Below, piece by piece: positions 32,938 through 41,788 of a DNA stretch of 64,000 nt. This stretch comes from Methylobacterium sp. J-048 (GTDB lineage Bacteria; Pseudomonadota; Alphaproteobacteria; Rhizobiales; Beijerinckiaceae): assembly GCF_022829515.1 (NCBI RefSeq), contig NZ_JAKSYL010000056.1, positions 1 through 64,000 on the forward strand, written 5' to 3'. The translations under genes were made by a program, and so were the position numbers. How positions within the stretch are numbered: position 1 is the first letter of the stretch; each line of letters starts with the position of its first letter. The notes under the pieces are model-generated. The model ran no database searches, had not been told where the DNA came from, and saw only the letters and a program-made list of their open reading frames with translations.

Positions 32938-34230
32938 ATGACGGATTTGAGCCGCAAGCACCGTTTCGCGACCCGGGCGATCCATGCCGGCGCAGCGCCG
33001 GACCCCGCCACCGGAGCGCGGGTCCAGCCGATCTACTTCACCAACGGCTTCGTGTTCGATTCCACCGAGCAGGCGGCCGACATCTTCGCGGGCCGCCGGT
33101 CCGGCTTCTCGTACTCGCGGGGCTCGAACCCGACGGTGGCCGCCCTGGAGCGGCGGGTGGCCGATCTCGAAGGTGCCAAGGCCGGCGTCGCGGTGTCCTC
33201 CGGGCAGTCGGCGATGCTGCTCGTGCTGATGACGCTGATGAAGAGCGGCGACGCCTACGTGGCCTCGCCGCGGCTGTTCGGCGGGTCGCTGGGCCTCATG
33301 CGTCGCCTCGACGGCCGCTACGACCTGAAGCCGCGCTTTGCCGCCGGCATGCGGCCGGAGGATTTCGAGGCCGCGATCACGCCGGAGTGCCGGGCCATCT
33401 TCTGCGAATCGATCGTGAATCCCTGCGCCTCGGTGGTGGACCTCGACGGGATCGCCGCGGTGGCCCGTCGCCATGGCCTGCCCCTCGTCGTCGACAACAC
33501 CCTGGCCTCGCCGGCCCTGATCCGGCCGATCGAGCACGGTGCCGACATCGTTTGGCACTCCACATCGAAGTTTCTGAGCGGCTCGGGCCAGACCATCGGC
33601 GGCATGATCTGCGATGCCGGCACCTTCGATTGGACGAAGGCCGGCGGCTACAACCTGATCACCGAACCCTGGCCGGACTACGACGGCCTCGTCCTGACCA
33701 AGAGCTTCCCGGAGACGCCGTTCGCGGCGGCCTGCCGGTTCTTCGGCCTGCGCGACCTCGGCCCGGGCCTGTCGCCGATGAACGCCTTCCTGACCCTGAT
33801 GGGGATCGAAACGCTGCCGCTGCGCATGGAGCGGCACTGCGTTAACGCGCGAGCCGTCGCGGCTTTCCTAAAGGATCATCCGGCGGTGGCCTGGGTGAGC
33901 TATCCCGGCCTGCCGGGCCAGACCGGGGAAGAGCTCGCCCGGCGCTACACACCGCAGGGTCCGGGCTCGATCTTCACCTTCGCGCTGAAGGGCGGCGAGC
34001 CGGCGGCCCTGGCGTTCATCGCCGGGCTCGAGCTGATCTCGCATCTGGTCAATATCGGCGAGATCAAGTCGCTGGCGATCCACCCGTCCTCGACCACGCA
34101 CCGGCAATTGCCGGAGGGCGAGAAGGCCGCTGCGCAGGTCGGCCCCGAGACCGTACGCCTGTCGATCGGCCTGGAGAACGAGGCCGACCTGATCGCCGAT
34201 CTCAAGCAGGCGCTCGACAAGCTCGGCTGA
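32938..34230 (+). CDS. metZ: O-succinylhomoserine sulfhydrylase-like PLP enzyme
   Basis: A 430-residue Cys/Met-metabolism PLP enzyme. The features are FATRAIHAGAAPDPATGARVQPIY at the N terminus, YSRGSNPTVAALERRVADLEG, the PLP Lys in HSTSKFLSGSGQTIGG, and the C-terminal SLAIHPSSTTHRQL. Length and the SGFSYSR motif fit the sulfhydrylases (MetZ/MetY) that make homocysteine directly from sulfide and an activated homoserine. O-succinyl versus O-acetyl substrate cannot be settled here, so the symbol is provisional. Start at ATG 32938; an upstream open frame is shadow. Confidence 0.88.
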   Translation: MTDLSRKHRFATRAIHAGAAPDPATGARVQPIYFTNGFVFDSTEQAADIFAGRRSGFSYSRGSNPTVAALERRVADLEGAKAGVAVSSGQSAMLLVLMTLMKSGDAYVASPRLFGGSLGLMRRLDGRYDLKPRFAAGMRPEDFEAAITPECRAIFCESIVNPCASVVDLDGIAAVARRHGLPLVVDNTLASPALIRPIEHGADIVWHSTSKFLSGSGQTIGGMICDAGTFDWTKAGGYNLITEPWPDYDGLVLTKSFPETPFAAACRFFGLRDLGPGLSPMNAFLTLMGIETLPLRMERHCVNARAVAAFLKDHPAVAWVSYPGLPGQTGEELARRYTPQGPGSIFTFALKGGEPAALAFIAGLELISHLVNIGEIKSLAIHPSSTTHRQLPEGEKAAAQVGPETVRLSIGLENEADLIADLKQALDKLG

Positions 34231-34271
34231 GTGGGCGGTGTCTGGCGGCAGATGCACACCCTAAGGTCAAT

Positions 34272-34425
34272 CCCAATCCCCTCATCCTGAGGTACGAGCG
34301 CAGCTAGCCTCGAAGGAGCCCGCCAGGGATCGCGCTGCCGGCTGGAGGGCTCCTTCGAGGCCTTCGCTTCGCTCCGTCGCCTCAGGATGAGGGGATTGGG
34401 TTGGAGGGGCGCCGCCGATCAGGAT
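34272..34425. repeat. dispersed palindromic repeat, copy B (best conserved)
   Basis: Outer arms of 21 perfect bases lie at 34272-34292 and 34380-34400; inner arms of 13 bases (CCTCGAAGGAGCC) lie at 34308-34320 and 34348-34360. The structure could fold as a long double-stem cruciform. A conserved tail continues to GATCAGGAT at 34417-34425. It sits between the metZ-like gene and the convergent thiolase gene. Confidence 0.88.
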
Positions 34426-34486
34426 CGGGCGAGCCCCTTGTCGTGTGCCGCCGCGACCGCGGAGCGACGGCACACCGAATGCTAGC

Positions 34487-35656
34487 TCAGCGTCGCCGCT
34501 CCAGGATCGACACGTAGTTGGCCACCGCCGCGCCGCCCATGTTGAAGATTCCGGCCAGGTTCGCGCCGGGGACCTGCATGTCGCCGGCCTCGCCCATGAG
34601 CTGCAGGCAGGCCATCACGTGCATCGAGACGCCGGTGGCGCCGACCGGGTGGCCCTTGGACTTCAGCCCGCCGGACGGGTTGATCGGCAGCCGGCCGCCC
34701 TTCTCGGTCAGGCCCTCGCGGACGACGCGAAAACCCTGGCCGGGCTCGGCGAGCCCCATCGCCTCGTACTCGATGAGTTCGGCGATGGTGAAGCAGTCGT
34801 GGGTCTCGACGAACGACAGGTCGTCGTTGCCGATCCCGGCCTGCGCGCGGGCCTTGTCCCAGGCGAGCCGGGCGCCCTTGAATTCGGTCGGGTCCCGGCG
34901 CGACAGGGGCAGGATGTCGTTGACATGCGCCCGGGCGCGGAAGCCGATCGCGCGCGCCAGACCCTCTGCCGTCTCGGCATCCGCCACCACCAGGGCGGCG
35001 GCGCCGTCCGAAATCAGCGAGCAGTCGGTGCGCCGGAGCGGCGCCGCGACGTAGGGGTTTTTTTCTGAAACTTTGTTGCAGAACTCGAAACCGAGATCTT
35101 TTCGGAGCTGCGCGTAGGGATTCGCGACGCCGTTGCGGTGGTTCTTGGCGGCGATCCGGGCCAGCTCCTCACTGCGGTCACCGTAGCGCTGGAAGTAGCC
35201 CGCCGCGATCCGCCCGAACACGCCCGCAAAGCCGCCCTCGATGTCGGCCTCCTCCTTCCGGTAGGAGGCGCCGAGCAGGATGTCGCCGGTCTCGGCCACG
35301 GATTTCGCCGTCATCTTCTCGGCGCCGACCACCAGGGCGATCCGGCCGCGGCCGCTATCAACGAAATCGAGGGCCGCGTAGAGCGCCGCCGAGCCGGTGG
35401 CGCAAGCATTCTCAAGATGCGTCGCCGGCGCGTGGGCGAGCCCCGGCCGATGCAACGCGACCTGCGACCCCTCAAAACCCTGCTTCGAGAAGCCGGTGTT
35501 CATGACGCCGACATAGATGCCGTCGACCTGGGACTCCTCGACGCCGGCATGCGTCAGCGCCTCGCCGGACACCCGCGCGATCAGGCCCTCGACGTCCGGT
35601 TCCTCGAGCTTGCCGAACGGTGTGTGGGCCCAGCCCACGATGCAGGCGCGCGTCAT
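34487..35656 (-). CDS. thiolase-family acetyl-CoA acetyltransferase (SCP-x-like)
   Basis: A 389-residue thiolase-fold protein. The nucleophile is Cys85 in ENACATGSA, followed by HDCFTIAE and the late GHPVGATG His motif. The family is the thiolase/lipid-transfer subgroup that often lacks the second Cys of classical thiolases; none is seen near the GATG end. Could act in beta-oxidation or a specialised acyl-CoA step. Starts at ATG 35654-35656 and is separated by about 70 bases from the upstream dehydratase. One run of seven T on the plus strand (A AAA AAC in the coding frame) is unusual for the GC-rich gene. Confidence 0.9.
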   Translation of the reverse strand: MTRACIVGWAHTPFGKLEEPDVEGLIARVSGEALTHAGVEESQVDGIYVGVMNTGFSKQGFEGSQVALHRPGLAHAPATHLENACATGSAALYAALDFVDSGRGRIALVVGAEKMTAKSVAETGDILLGASYRKEEADIEGGFAGVFGRIAAGYFQRYGDRSEELARIAAKNHRNGVANPYAQLRKDLGFEFCNKVSEKNPYVAAPLRRTDCSLISDGAAALVVADAETAEGLARAIGFRARAHVNDILPLSRRDPTEFKGARLAWDKARAQAGIGNDDLSFVETHDCFTIAELIEYEAMGLAEPGQGFRVVREGLTEKGGRLPINPSGGLKSKGHPVGATGVSMHVMACLQLMGEAGDMQVPGANLAGIFNMGGAAVANYVSILERRR

Positions 35657-35724
35657 TTTTTCGACTCCTCCCGATTCTTCGTCGAACGATGAGCCCGGCG
35701 TGCCCGAGGATCAAGCCGTGAGCT

Positions 35725-37443
35725 TCAGCCCGTCTCGCCGTCTCCGATCAGGAAGTCGAAGTCGCAGCCTTCCGGCGCTTGGGTAACGGTGCGCCGATAA
35801 AGCGCCTTGTAGCCGCGCTTGGGTGCCGGCGGCGGTCGATGGTCCACGAGGCGCCGGGCGATCTCGGCGTCGTCCACCAGCAGGTCGATCCGCTTGTCCC
35901 GGATCGACAGCCGGATCCGGTCGCCGTCGCGCACGGCAGCCAGCGGCCCGCCGATCGCGGCCTCCGGGGCGATGTGCAGCACGATCGACCCGAAGGCCGT
36001 GCCGGACATCCGTGCGTCGGAGATGCGCACCATGTCCTTGATCCCCGCCCGCGCGAGTTTTTTCGGGATCGGCAGGTAGCCCGCCTCGGGCATGCCGGCT
36101 GCGTGCGGCCCGGCATTCTGCAGCACCAGCACGTCGCCCGGCGCCACGTCGAGGTCCGGGTCGTCGATCCGGCGGCTCAGGTCTTCAAGGCCGGTGAACA
36201 CCACCGCCCGCCCCTCGGATTCGAACAGCTCCGGCGTCGCGGCGGCGCGCTTGAAGATCGCCCCGTCGGGAGCGAGGTTTCCGGTCAGCGCGACCAGGCC
36301 GCCCACCGGGGAGACCGGGTTGTCGAACGCCCGGATCACCGCGCGGTCGACCCAGCCGGGCGGCTCGTCGAGGCGCTCGGCGAGGGTACGGCCCTCGACA
36401 TCGACGGTGTCGAGATGCAGCAGCGGGCGCAGCTCGCGCAGCAGCGCGCCTATGCCGCCGGCCGCATGGAAATCCTCCATGTAGCCGTCACCCACCGGCT
36501 TCAGGTCGACCAGCACCGGCGTCTCGTCCGAGATGGCGTTAAAGCGTCCGGCGGGGATGCGGATGCCGAGGCGCCCGGCGATGGCCGTGAGGTGCACGAT
36601 CGCGTTGGTCGAGCCGGACACCGCCATCAGGACCCGGATCGCGTTCTCGACCGATTTTTCCGTGATGACCTGCGCGGGCGTGACTTGGGTCTGGATCAGC
36701 CGCACGGCCGCGCGGCCGGTCTCCTCGGCGGCGACCAGCCGGTCCGAATGCACCGCCGGGATCGCGGCGGTCCCGGGCAGCGACATGCCGAGCGCCTCGG
36801 CGATGCACGCCATGGTCGAGGCCGTGCCCATCACCGCGCAGGTTCCGGCCGTGACCGAAAGCCTTCCCTCGACCTCGGCGATCTCTTCCGAATCCACCGT
36901 GCCGGCGCGGTATTTGGCCCAAAAACCCCGGCAATCCGTGCAGGCGCCCAGCCGCTGGCCCCGATGACGGCCGGTGGACATCGGGCCGGTCACCACCTGG
37001 ATCGCCGGCAAGCCTGCGGAAGCCGCGCCCATGAGCTGGGCCGGCACGGTCTTGTCGCAGCCGCCGATCAGCACCACCGCGTCCATCGGCTGGGCCTGGA
37101 TCATCTCCTCCGTGTCCATGGCCATGAGATTGCGGTACATCATGCTGGTCGGATTGAGGAAAACCTCACCGAGCGACACGGTCGGGAACGGCATCGGCAG
37201 GGCCCCAGCCGCCAGCACCCCGCGCGAGACCGCCTCCACCAGTTCCGGCATGCCGCGATGGCAGTTGTTGAAGCCGGACGGCGTCATGGCGATGCCGACC
37301 ACCGGCTTGTCGAGGAGCGTGCGCGAGATGCCCATCGACCGGGCGAAGGACCGGCGCAGGTAGCGGGCGAAGTCCCGGTCGCCGTAATTGGTCAGCCCCC
37401 GGTCGAGGCCGTGCGGTTCTGCGGTGCCGGTGTCTTCGCTCAT
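35725..37443 (-). CDS. IlvD/Edd-family dehydratase (likely sugar-acid dehydratase)
   Basis: A 572-residue [2Fe-2S]-type dehydratase. Cluster ligand Cys residues are in SGFNNCHRG, GGCDKT and AGTCAVMGTAST, the three conserved positions of the family. Its sequence, including the early GDRDFARYLRRSFARSMG, suits the L-arabonate/xylonate-type subgroup more than housekeeping IlvD, which normally opens differently. I chose ATG 37441-37443; the longer frame to 37533 is a shadow over the 29-codon ORF. The substrate is a hypothesis. Confidence 0.85.
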   Translation of the reverse strand: MSEDTGTAEPHGLDRGLTNYGDRDFARYLRRSFARSMGISRTLLDKPVVGIAMTPSGFNNCHRGMPELVEAVSRGVLAAGALPMPFPTVSLGEVFLNPTSMMYRNLMAMDTEEMIQAQPMDAVVLIGGCDKTVPAQLMGAASAGLPAIQVVTGPMSTGRHRGQRLGACTDCRGFWAKYRAGTVDSEEIAEVEGRLSVTAGTCAVMGTASTMACIAEALGMSLPGTAAIPAVHSDRLVAAEETGRAAVRLIQTQVTPAQVITEKSVENAIRVLMAVSGSTNAIVHLTAIAGRLGIRIPAGRFNAISDETPVLVDLKPVGDGYMEDFHAAGGIGALLRELRPLLHLDTVDVEGRTLAERLDEPPGWVDRAVIRAFDNPVSPVGGLVALTGNLAPDGAIFKRAAATPELFESEGRAVVFTGLEDLSRRIDDPDLDVAPGDVLVLQNAGPHAAGMPEAGYLPIPKKLARAGIKDMVRISDARMSGTAFGSIVLHIAPEAAIGGPLAAVRDGDRIRLSIRDKRIDLLVDDAEIARRLVDHRPPPAPKRGYKALYRRTVTQAPEGCDFDFLIGDGETG

Positions 37444-37472
37444 CGCTTCGATCCCTGAGACGGGTTTTGTGC

Positions 37473-37562
37473 TCAGCGCAGGTGGAACGCGATCCAGGCG
37501 ACCGCGAGAAACACCGCGCCGGTGATCAACCATTGCGCGAAGACGCGATAGCGGATTCTCAC
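37473..37562 (-). CDS. 29-residue membrane protein coupled to the NUDIX gene
   Basis: A tiny ORF with a GTG start that overlaps the NUDIX stop as GTGA. The product is MRIRYRVFAQWLITGAVFLA followed by nine residues ending in AFHLR: a basic N-terminus, one membrane helix of about 18 residues, and a basic end. The dehydratase ATG lies 29 bases downstream. The overlap, the spacing and the strict membrane-protein pattern support it despite its size; no homology is known to me. Confidence 0.6.
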   Translation of the reverse strand: MRIRYRVFAQWLITGAVFLAVAWIAFHLR

Positions 37563-38128
37563 GCCGCGAAAAGCTCCGGATGGCGGGCGCGGAGCGCCAG
37601 GACCAGCGTCAAGGTCTTCAGATCGGTGAGTTCGGCCCGGTCCGCCAGGCGAGCGAGCTCGGCGAGCGGCATCTCCACGATCCGAATGTTCTCGTGCTCA
37701 CCCTCGGCGCCCCCACCCTGCTCGGCGCGGTCGGCCCTGCCATAGGGGGCGAGGTAGAGGTGCAGTTTTTCCGTGGTCAGGCTGGCGCAGGAATAGGTCG
37801 CGCCGACGAACTCCAGGTCGTGCAAGCGCAGGCCCACCTCCTCCAGCACCTCCCGGCGCCCGTTCTCCTCCGGGCTGCCGTCCTCGATCAGGCCGGCCGG
37901 CGCTTCGAGTTGGACCTGCTCGCCGGACGCGAACAGGGGCGGCACCCGTAACTCGCGCACCAGCGTGGCGACTCTTCGCTCGGGATCATACGGCAGGACG
38001 CCCACCGAGTTGCCGTGATCCTCGATCTCGCGCTCGACGACGGCGCCGTCGGCGAGACGAACCGTCGCGATCCCGAACCGGCTCCAGCCCTCATGAATGA
38101 ACCGGACGTCCAGAATCTCGGCTTTCAT
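37559..38128 (-). CDS. NUDIX hydrolase (ADP-ribose pyrophosphatase-like)
   Basis: A 189-residue hydrolase. The NUDIX box G-x5-E-x7-REVLEEVG is centred on GLIEDGSPEENGRREVLEEVG, near residues 88-108, preceded by an N-terminal beta domain that begins at about residue 10 and fits the ADP-ribose/nucleoside-diphosphate-sugar group. The LEAPAGLIE lead-in is typical of that group. It ends with the GTGA overlap into the 29-residue ORF. Substrate inferred from family. Confidence 0.9.
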   Translation of the reverse strand: MKAEILDVRFIHEGWSRFGIATVRLADGAVVEREIEDHGNSVGVLPYDPERRVATLVRELRVPPLFASGEQVQLEAPAGLIEDGSPEENGRREVLEEVGLRLHDLEFVGATYSCASLTTEKLHLYLAPYGRADRAEQGGGAEGEHENIRIVEMPLAELARLADRAELTDLKTLTLVLALRARHPELFAA

Positions 38129-38330
38129 GGCTATCCCCGTCTGCTGGGCTGGTGCTCGGCACAGGTGGCTCTACACGAGGATGGAGCGTCGAGTTCCGAG
38201 GATGATGGAACGCGAGGCTCTGAAACTGCGGTGGCCTTTCAGCGATCCGTCGCTCAGGCTGCCTGAAATAGGCGCATCTCCGGTTCGGTCGGCATCTTGC
38301 GTGAGAGCTGTGACCGACCGCGGAAGAGAA

Positions 38331-38405
38331 TGGTGCCGGAGGAGGGATTTGAACCCCCGACCTTCGCTTTACGAAAGCGCTGCTCTACCACTGAGCTACA
38401 CCGGC
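38331..38405 (-). tRNA. tRNA-Thr(CGU)
   Basis: A 75-base cloverleaf on the minus strand: acceptor GCCGGTG with CTCCGGC, D arm GCTC/GAGC, anticodon loop TTCGTAA giving anticodon CGT (reads ACG), and T arm GGGGG-TTCAAAT-CCCTC. The CCA end is encoded. The acceptor stem holds one T-T mismatch at position 6-67, and the first pair of the anticodon stem is G-A. It is the only RNA gene seen. Confidence 0.95.
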
Positions 38406-38553
38406 AACCGGCAAGACCGGTGACCCGGCCTCGACCTCCTGCCCCGGGTGTCGCGCGGACGCTCCGAGCCAGGTTTCCGCGCGGGTCTGAACCGTCCCGG
38501 ACGTGGCAGGCTCATAGCGGTCCGGCCGGCGCAAGGCAAGGCCGATGGTGCGG

Positions 38554-39711
38554 TCAGGGGCGCGGGTCTGCAGCGAGTTCGTCCTGCAGGAAGGCCCGCA
38601 CCTCCGCCCGGTCGATCCCGGGGGCGATGAAGCTCTGGCCGATCCCGCGGGCGAGGATGAAGGTCAGGGCGCCGTCGCGCACCTTCTTGTCCTGCGCCAT
38701 GGCGTCGAGGAGAGCGTCGGCATCGCCGCAGCCCCCCGGCACCGCCTGGAGGCGGGTCGGCAGCCCGGCAAGTGCCAGATGGTTGGCGACGCGGCCGGCA
38801 TCCTGGCCGGCGCAGAGACCGAGCCGGGCCGAGAACCGGAACGCCAGAGCCGTGCCGATCGCGACCCCCTCCCCGTGCACCAGCCGGCCTGAGTCGTAGC
38901 CGGTCAGTCGCTCGAGGGCGTGCCCGAAGGTATGGCCGAGGTTGAGCAGCGCGCGCTCGCCGTCCTCCCGCTCGTCGCGGGTGACGACAGCGGCCTTGGC
39001 GCGGCAGCAGGCGGCGACCGCCTGCTCACGCTCCGGGCCGCCGGAGAAGATGCCGCGCCAGTTCGCCTCGCACCAGTCGAAGAAGCCGGCATCGGCGATC
39101 AGGCCGTATTTGGCGACTTCGGCGTAGCCCGCGCGCATCTCGCGCTCGGACAGGGTGTCGAGCGCCGCCGTGTCGGCCAGCACGAGACGCGGCTGATGGA
39201 ACGCGCCGATCAGGTTCTTGCCGAGCGGCGCGTTGATCCCGGTCTTGCCGCCCACCGAGGAATCGACCTGGGCGAGCAGGCTGGTCGGGACCTGCACGAA
39301 GCGCACGCCCCGCCGCAGGGTCGCGGCCGCGAAGCCCGCGAGGTCCCCGACCACGCCGCCGCCCAAGGCCACCACGAGATCGCCGCGCTCGACCTTCAGC
39401 GCCAGCAGGCCGTCGCAGACCTGGGCGTAGCCGGCATAGGATTTCGAGGCCTCGCCGGGCGCCACCGTCACCAAGCCGGCATTGAGTCCGGCGTGCTCCA
39501 GGCTGTTCCGCAGGCGATCGGCATACAGCGCCCCGACGTTCTCGTCGGTGACGATCGCCGCCCGCCTGGCCCCGAGACCGGCCATGTGCGCGCCGGCGGT
39601 CTCGATCAGGCCGCGGCCGATCAGGATGTCGTAGGCGCGGCCGGTATCGAGCGGCACATGGACGGTCAGGGGAACCGGATGGGTCGAGGGCTCGGTCACG
39701 GACAGGCTCAC
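38554..39711 (-). CDS. aroB: 3-dehydroquinate synthase
   Basis: A 385-residue NAD-dependent enzyme for the second step of the shikimate pathway, making 3-dehydroquinate from DAHP. Characteristic features: VPGEASKSYAGY, VALGGGVVGDLAGFAA (NAD and zinc region), VPTSLLAQVDSSVGGKTGIN and the zinc His in LNLGHTFGHALE. Length is normal for the family. It lies 7 bases downstream of aroK in one operon, an arrangement found throughout alphaproteobacteria. Confidence 0.97.
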   Translation of the reverse strand: MSLSVTEPSTHPVPLTVHVPLDTGRAYDILIGRGLIETAGAHMAGLGARRAAIVTDENVGALYADRLRNSLEHAGLNAGLVTVAPGEASKSYAGYAQVCDGLLALKVERGDLVVALGGGVVGDLAGFAAATLRRGVRFVQVPTSLLAQVDSSVGGKTGINAPLGKNLIGAFHQPRLVLADTAALDTLSEREMRAGYAEVAKYGLIADAGFFDWCEANWRGIFSGGPEREQAVAACCRAKAAVVTRDEREDGERALLNLGHTFGHALERLTGYDSGRLVHGEGVAIGTALAFRFSARLGLCAGQDAGRVANHLALAGLPTRLQAVPGGCGDADALLDAMAQDKKVRDGALTFILARGIGQSFIAPGIDRAEVRAFLQDELAADPRP

Positions 39712-39718
39712 TGCAAGG

Positions 39719-40318
39719 TCACTGGGCGGCGATGGGGCTCGGCGCCGCGGCGTTCAGGTGGGCGTCCAGCGCCTCCAGCACGTCCTGGACGACGCGGTCG
39801 TGCGACACCTCGCGAGAGATCACCACCACGTCGGCCGCCTCGTAGACCGGGTGGCGGATCGCCATCAGGTCGCGCATCGTCGCCTCGGGGTCGTCGGTCT
39901 GGAGAAGGGGCCGGTTGCCGCGCTTGCGCAGCCGCCGCATCAGCACGTCGAGATCGGCCTTGAGCCAGACCGAGATGGCGGATTCCGCGATCCGTGTCCG
40001 GGTCGCCTCGCGCAGATAGGCGCCGCCGCCGGTCGCCAGCACCAGGGGGCCGGCGCGCAGCAGGCGCGAGATCACCCGCTCCTCGCCGTCCCGAAAGCTC
40101 GGCTCGCCGTAGATCGCGAAGATGTCGGGGATGGTCAGGCCGGCCGCCGCCTCGATCTCGCTGTCGGCGTCCTTGAAGATCAGCCCGAGCCGGCTGGCGA
40201 GGCGCCGGCCGACCGTGCTCTTGCCCGCCCCCATCAAGCCGACGAGCACGATCGAGCGCAGGCCCAGCGCCCGGCGCAGGCGCGCCTCGATCGGTTCACC
40301 GACTTCCTCCTCGTTCAT
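39719..40318 (-). CDS. aroK: shikimate kinase
   Basis: A 199-residue kinase. The P-loop GLMGAGKST is at residues 27-35, DADSEIEAAAG binds shikimate, SFRDGEERVISRLL and VLATGGGAYL are the remaining substrate motifs, and RPLLQ is in the LID. It phosphorylates shikimate ahead of EPSP synthase. I chose ATG 40316-40318; ATG 40328-40330 four codons upstream is possible, and the frame to 40396 is too long. First gene of aroK-aroB; divergent from the 50-residue ORF and xerD. Confidence 0.96.
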   Translation of the reverse strand: MNEEEVGEPIEARLRRALGLRSIVLVGLMGAGKSTVGRRLASRLGLIFKDADSEIEAAAGLTIPDIFAIYGEPSFRDGEERVISRLLRAGPLVLATGGGAYLREATRTRIAESAISVWLKADLDVLMRRLRKRGNRPLLQTDDPEATMRDLMAIRHPVYEAADVVVISREVSHDRVVQDVLEALDAHLNAAAPSPIAAQ

Positions 40319-40575
40319 GGACGGCAGCATTGCATGGTCGTGGCGTCTCCGGCTCCCTATCGGCCGCTCCGCATGCGCCTCGCGGGGGGCTTCCAATCCT
40401 GCGTCAGGCTCTTAGCGCGATTCAAGCGGCCTGCGAAACGCATCGCTGTGTCCTCGCGGGCCTTGTCAGCGCCGCGATCGCGTGATGGAAACCGATCTCT
40501 CGCGACATCTTGGGGGTGGCTTCCGCGCGCTCCCCTCCCCGCCGACTGCGCTCGTCTGCCCGAGGTTCGACCGAC

Positions 40576-40728
40576 GTGCCGACCCTGTTCCGTTTCTTCG
40601 CCACCCTCGCGATCCTGGCCGGTCTCGTCTTCGCGGCGATGTTCGCCCTGGCGAATTTCGTGGTGCCGACCCCCCGGGAGATGATCGTGACCATCCCGGC
40701 CTCGAAGCTTCAACCGGGCAACCGTTGA
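40576..40728 (+). CDS. 50-residue membrane protein overlapping xerD
   Basis: Starts GTG at 40576: MPTLFRFFATLAILAGLVFA and 30 more residues ending KLQPGNR. Residues 5-30 form one membrane span with Phe and Ala, then a periplasmic or cytosolic tail begins PTPREMIVTIPASKLQP. The stop codon overlaps the TTG start of xerD as TTGA, so xerD translation may depend on it. Conserved-looking composition and tight overlap support it; function unknown. Confidence 0.7.
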   Translation: MPTLFRFFATLAILAGLVFAAMFALANFVVPTPREMIVTIPASKLQPGNR

Positions 40729-41663
40729 GCGCGGCGGCGGCAGACGGCCCGGTCACGCTCCAGTCTCCGGAGGTTGCCGCCTATCTCGACATGCTGGCCG
40801 CCGAGCGTGGAGCGGGCGCCAACACGCTGGCCGCGTACCGGCGCGATCTCGACGATTATCTCGCCTATCTCGGCCGCAAAAACATCCCGCTCGAGGAGGC
40901 CGATACACACAGCCTCCGGGCCTTCATGGTCGACCTCGTGACGCGGGGGCTGATGGCCTCGTCGGCCGCCCGGCGCCTGTCCTGCGTGCGCGGTTTCCAC
41001 AAGTTTCTCTATGCCGAAGGCTACGCCGAGGCCGATCCGAGCGTCGCGGTGTCGGGCCCGCGCCGGGGCCGGACCCTGCCGAAGGTGCTGTCGATCGCCG
41101 AGGTGGACGGGCTGCTGGCCACGGCGCATGCGGCGGCGGCTGACAAGGAACCTGGGCCGGCGCGGCGCGCCCGCCGGATGGTCTGCCTGCTGGAGCTTCT
41201 CTACGCGACGGGCTTACGCGTCTCGGAACTCGTCGCCCTGCCGCGCGCCGCCGGCACCACCCGCGAGCGCTATCTATTCATCAAGGGCAAGGGCGGCCGC
41301 GAACGGCTCGTCCCGCTGACCGAGGCGTCCCGGGCCGCGATGACCGGCCACCTCGCGGCGGTGCCGGAGGAATCCCCGTGGCTGTTCCCGACCGACAGCG
41401 ACAGCGGCCATCTCACCCGGCAGGCTTTCGCCCGCGACCTGAAGGCCGTGGCGGTCGCCGCCGGGTTGCGTCCCGACCGCGTTAGCCCGCATGTACTGCG
41501 CCACGCCTTCGCCAGCCACCTGCTGCAGAACGGTGCCGATCTGCGCATCGTCCAGGAGTTGCTCGGCCACGCCGACATCTCGACCACGCAGATCTACACG
41601 CACGTCCTCGATGAGCGCCTGAAGGCGATGGTACGAGACCTGCACCCGCTCATGGATGGCTGA
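40725..41663 (+). CDS. xerD: tyrosine recombinase XerD
   Basis: A 312-residue site-specific recombinase resolving chromosome dimers at dif with XerC and FtsK. Catalytic residues, counted from the TTG start: Arg165 (TGLRVSEL), Lys189 (KGKGGRERL), His256 and Arg259 (HVLRHAF), His282 (LGHADISTTQ) and nucleophile Tyr291 (IYTHV). Residues 15-100 form the SAM-like core-binding domain. TTG at 40725 gives a normal length and overlaps the preceding stop; the in-frame ATG at about 40791 would remove part of the core-binding domain. The next gene is a MarR-type regulator. Confidence 0.95.
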   Translation: MSAAAADGPVTLQSPEVAAYLDMLAAERGAGANTLAAYRRDLDDYLAYLGRKNIPLEEADTHSLRAFMVDLVTRGLMASSAARRLSCVRGFHKFLYAEGYAEADPSVAVSGPRRGRTLPKVLSIAEVDGLLATAHAAAADKEPGPARRARRMVCLLELLYATGLRVSELVALPRAAGTTRERYLFIKGKGGRERLVPLTEASRAAMTGHLAAVPEESPWLFPTDSDSGHLTRQAFARDLKAVAVAAGLRPDRVSPHVLRHAFASHLLQNGADLRIVQELLGHADISTTQIYTHVLDERLKAMVRDLHPLMDG

Positions 41664-41788
41664 ACGCCGCGGAGGATGTCTGGCACCTCTACCGTTGATG
41701 AGAATTGTACAGGTTTCACGAACTGACTAAGAGTGACCTGTGGGCATACCGGTACGATAGCCCGCCTTTACCAGAGAGAGTTCAACCG

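Noticed and set aside
35050..35072. A AAA AAC slippery heptamer in the thiolase gene, in the coding frame
   Set aside because: A -1 shift would destroy a normal, full-length conserved thiolase; no downstream stimulator or useful product is seen, so programmed frameshifting is unlikely.
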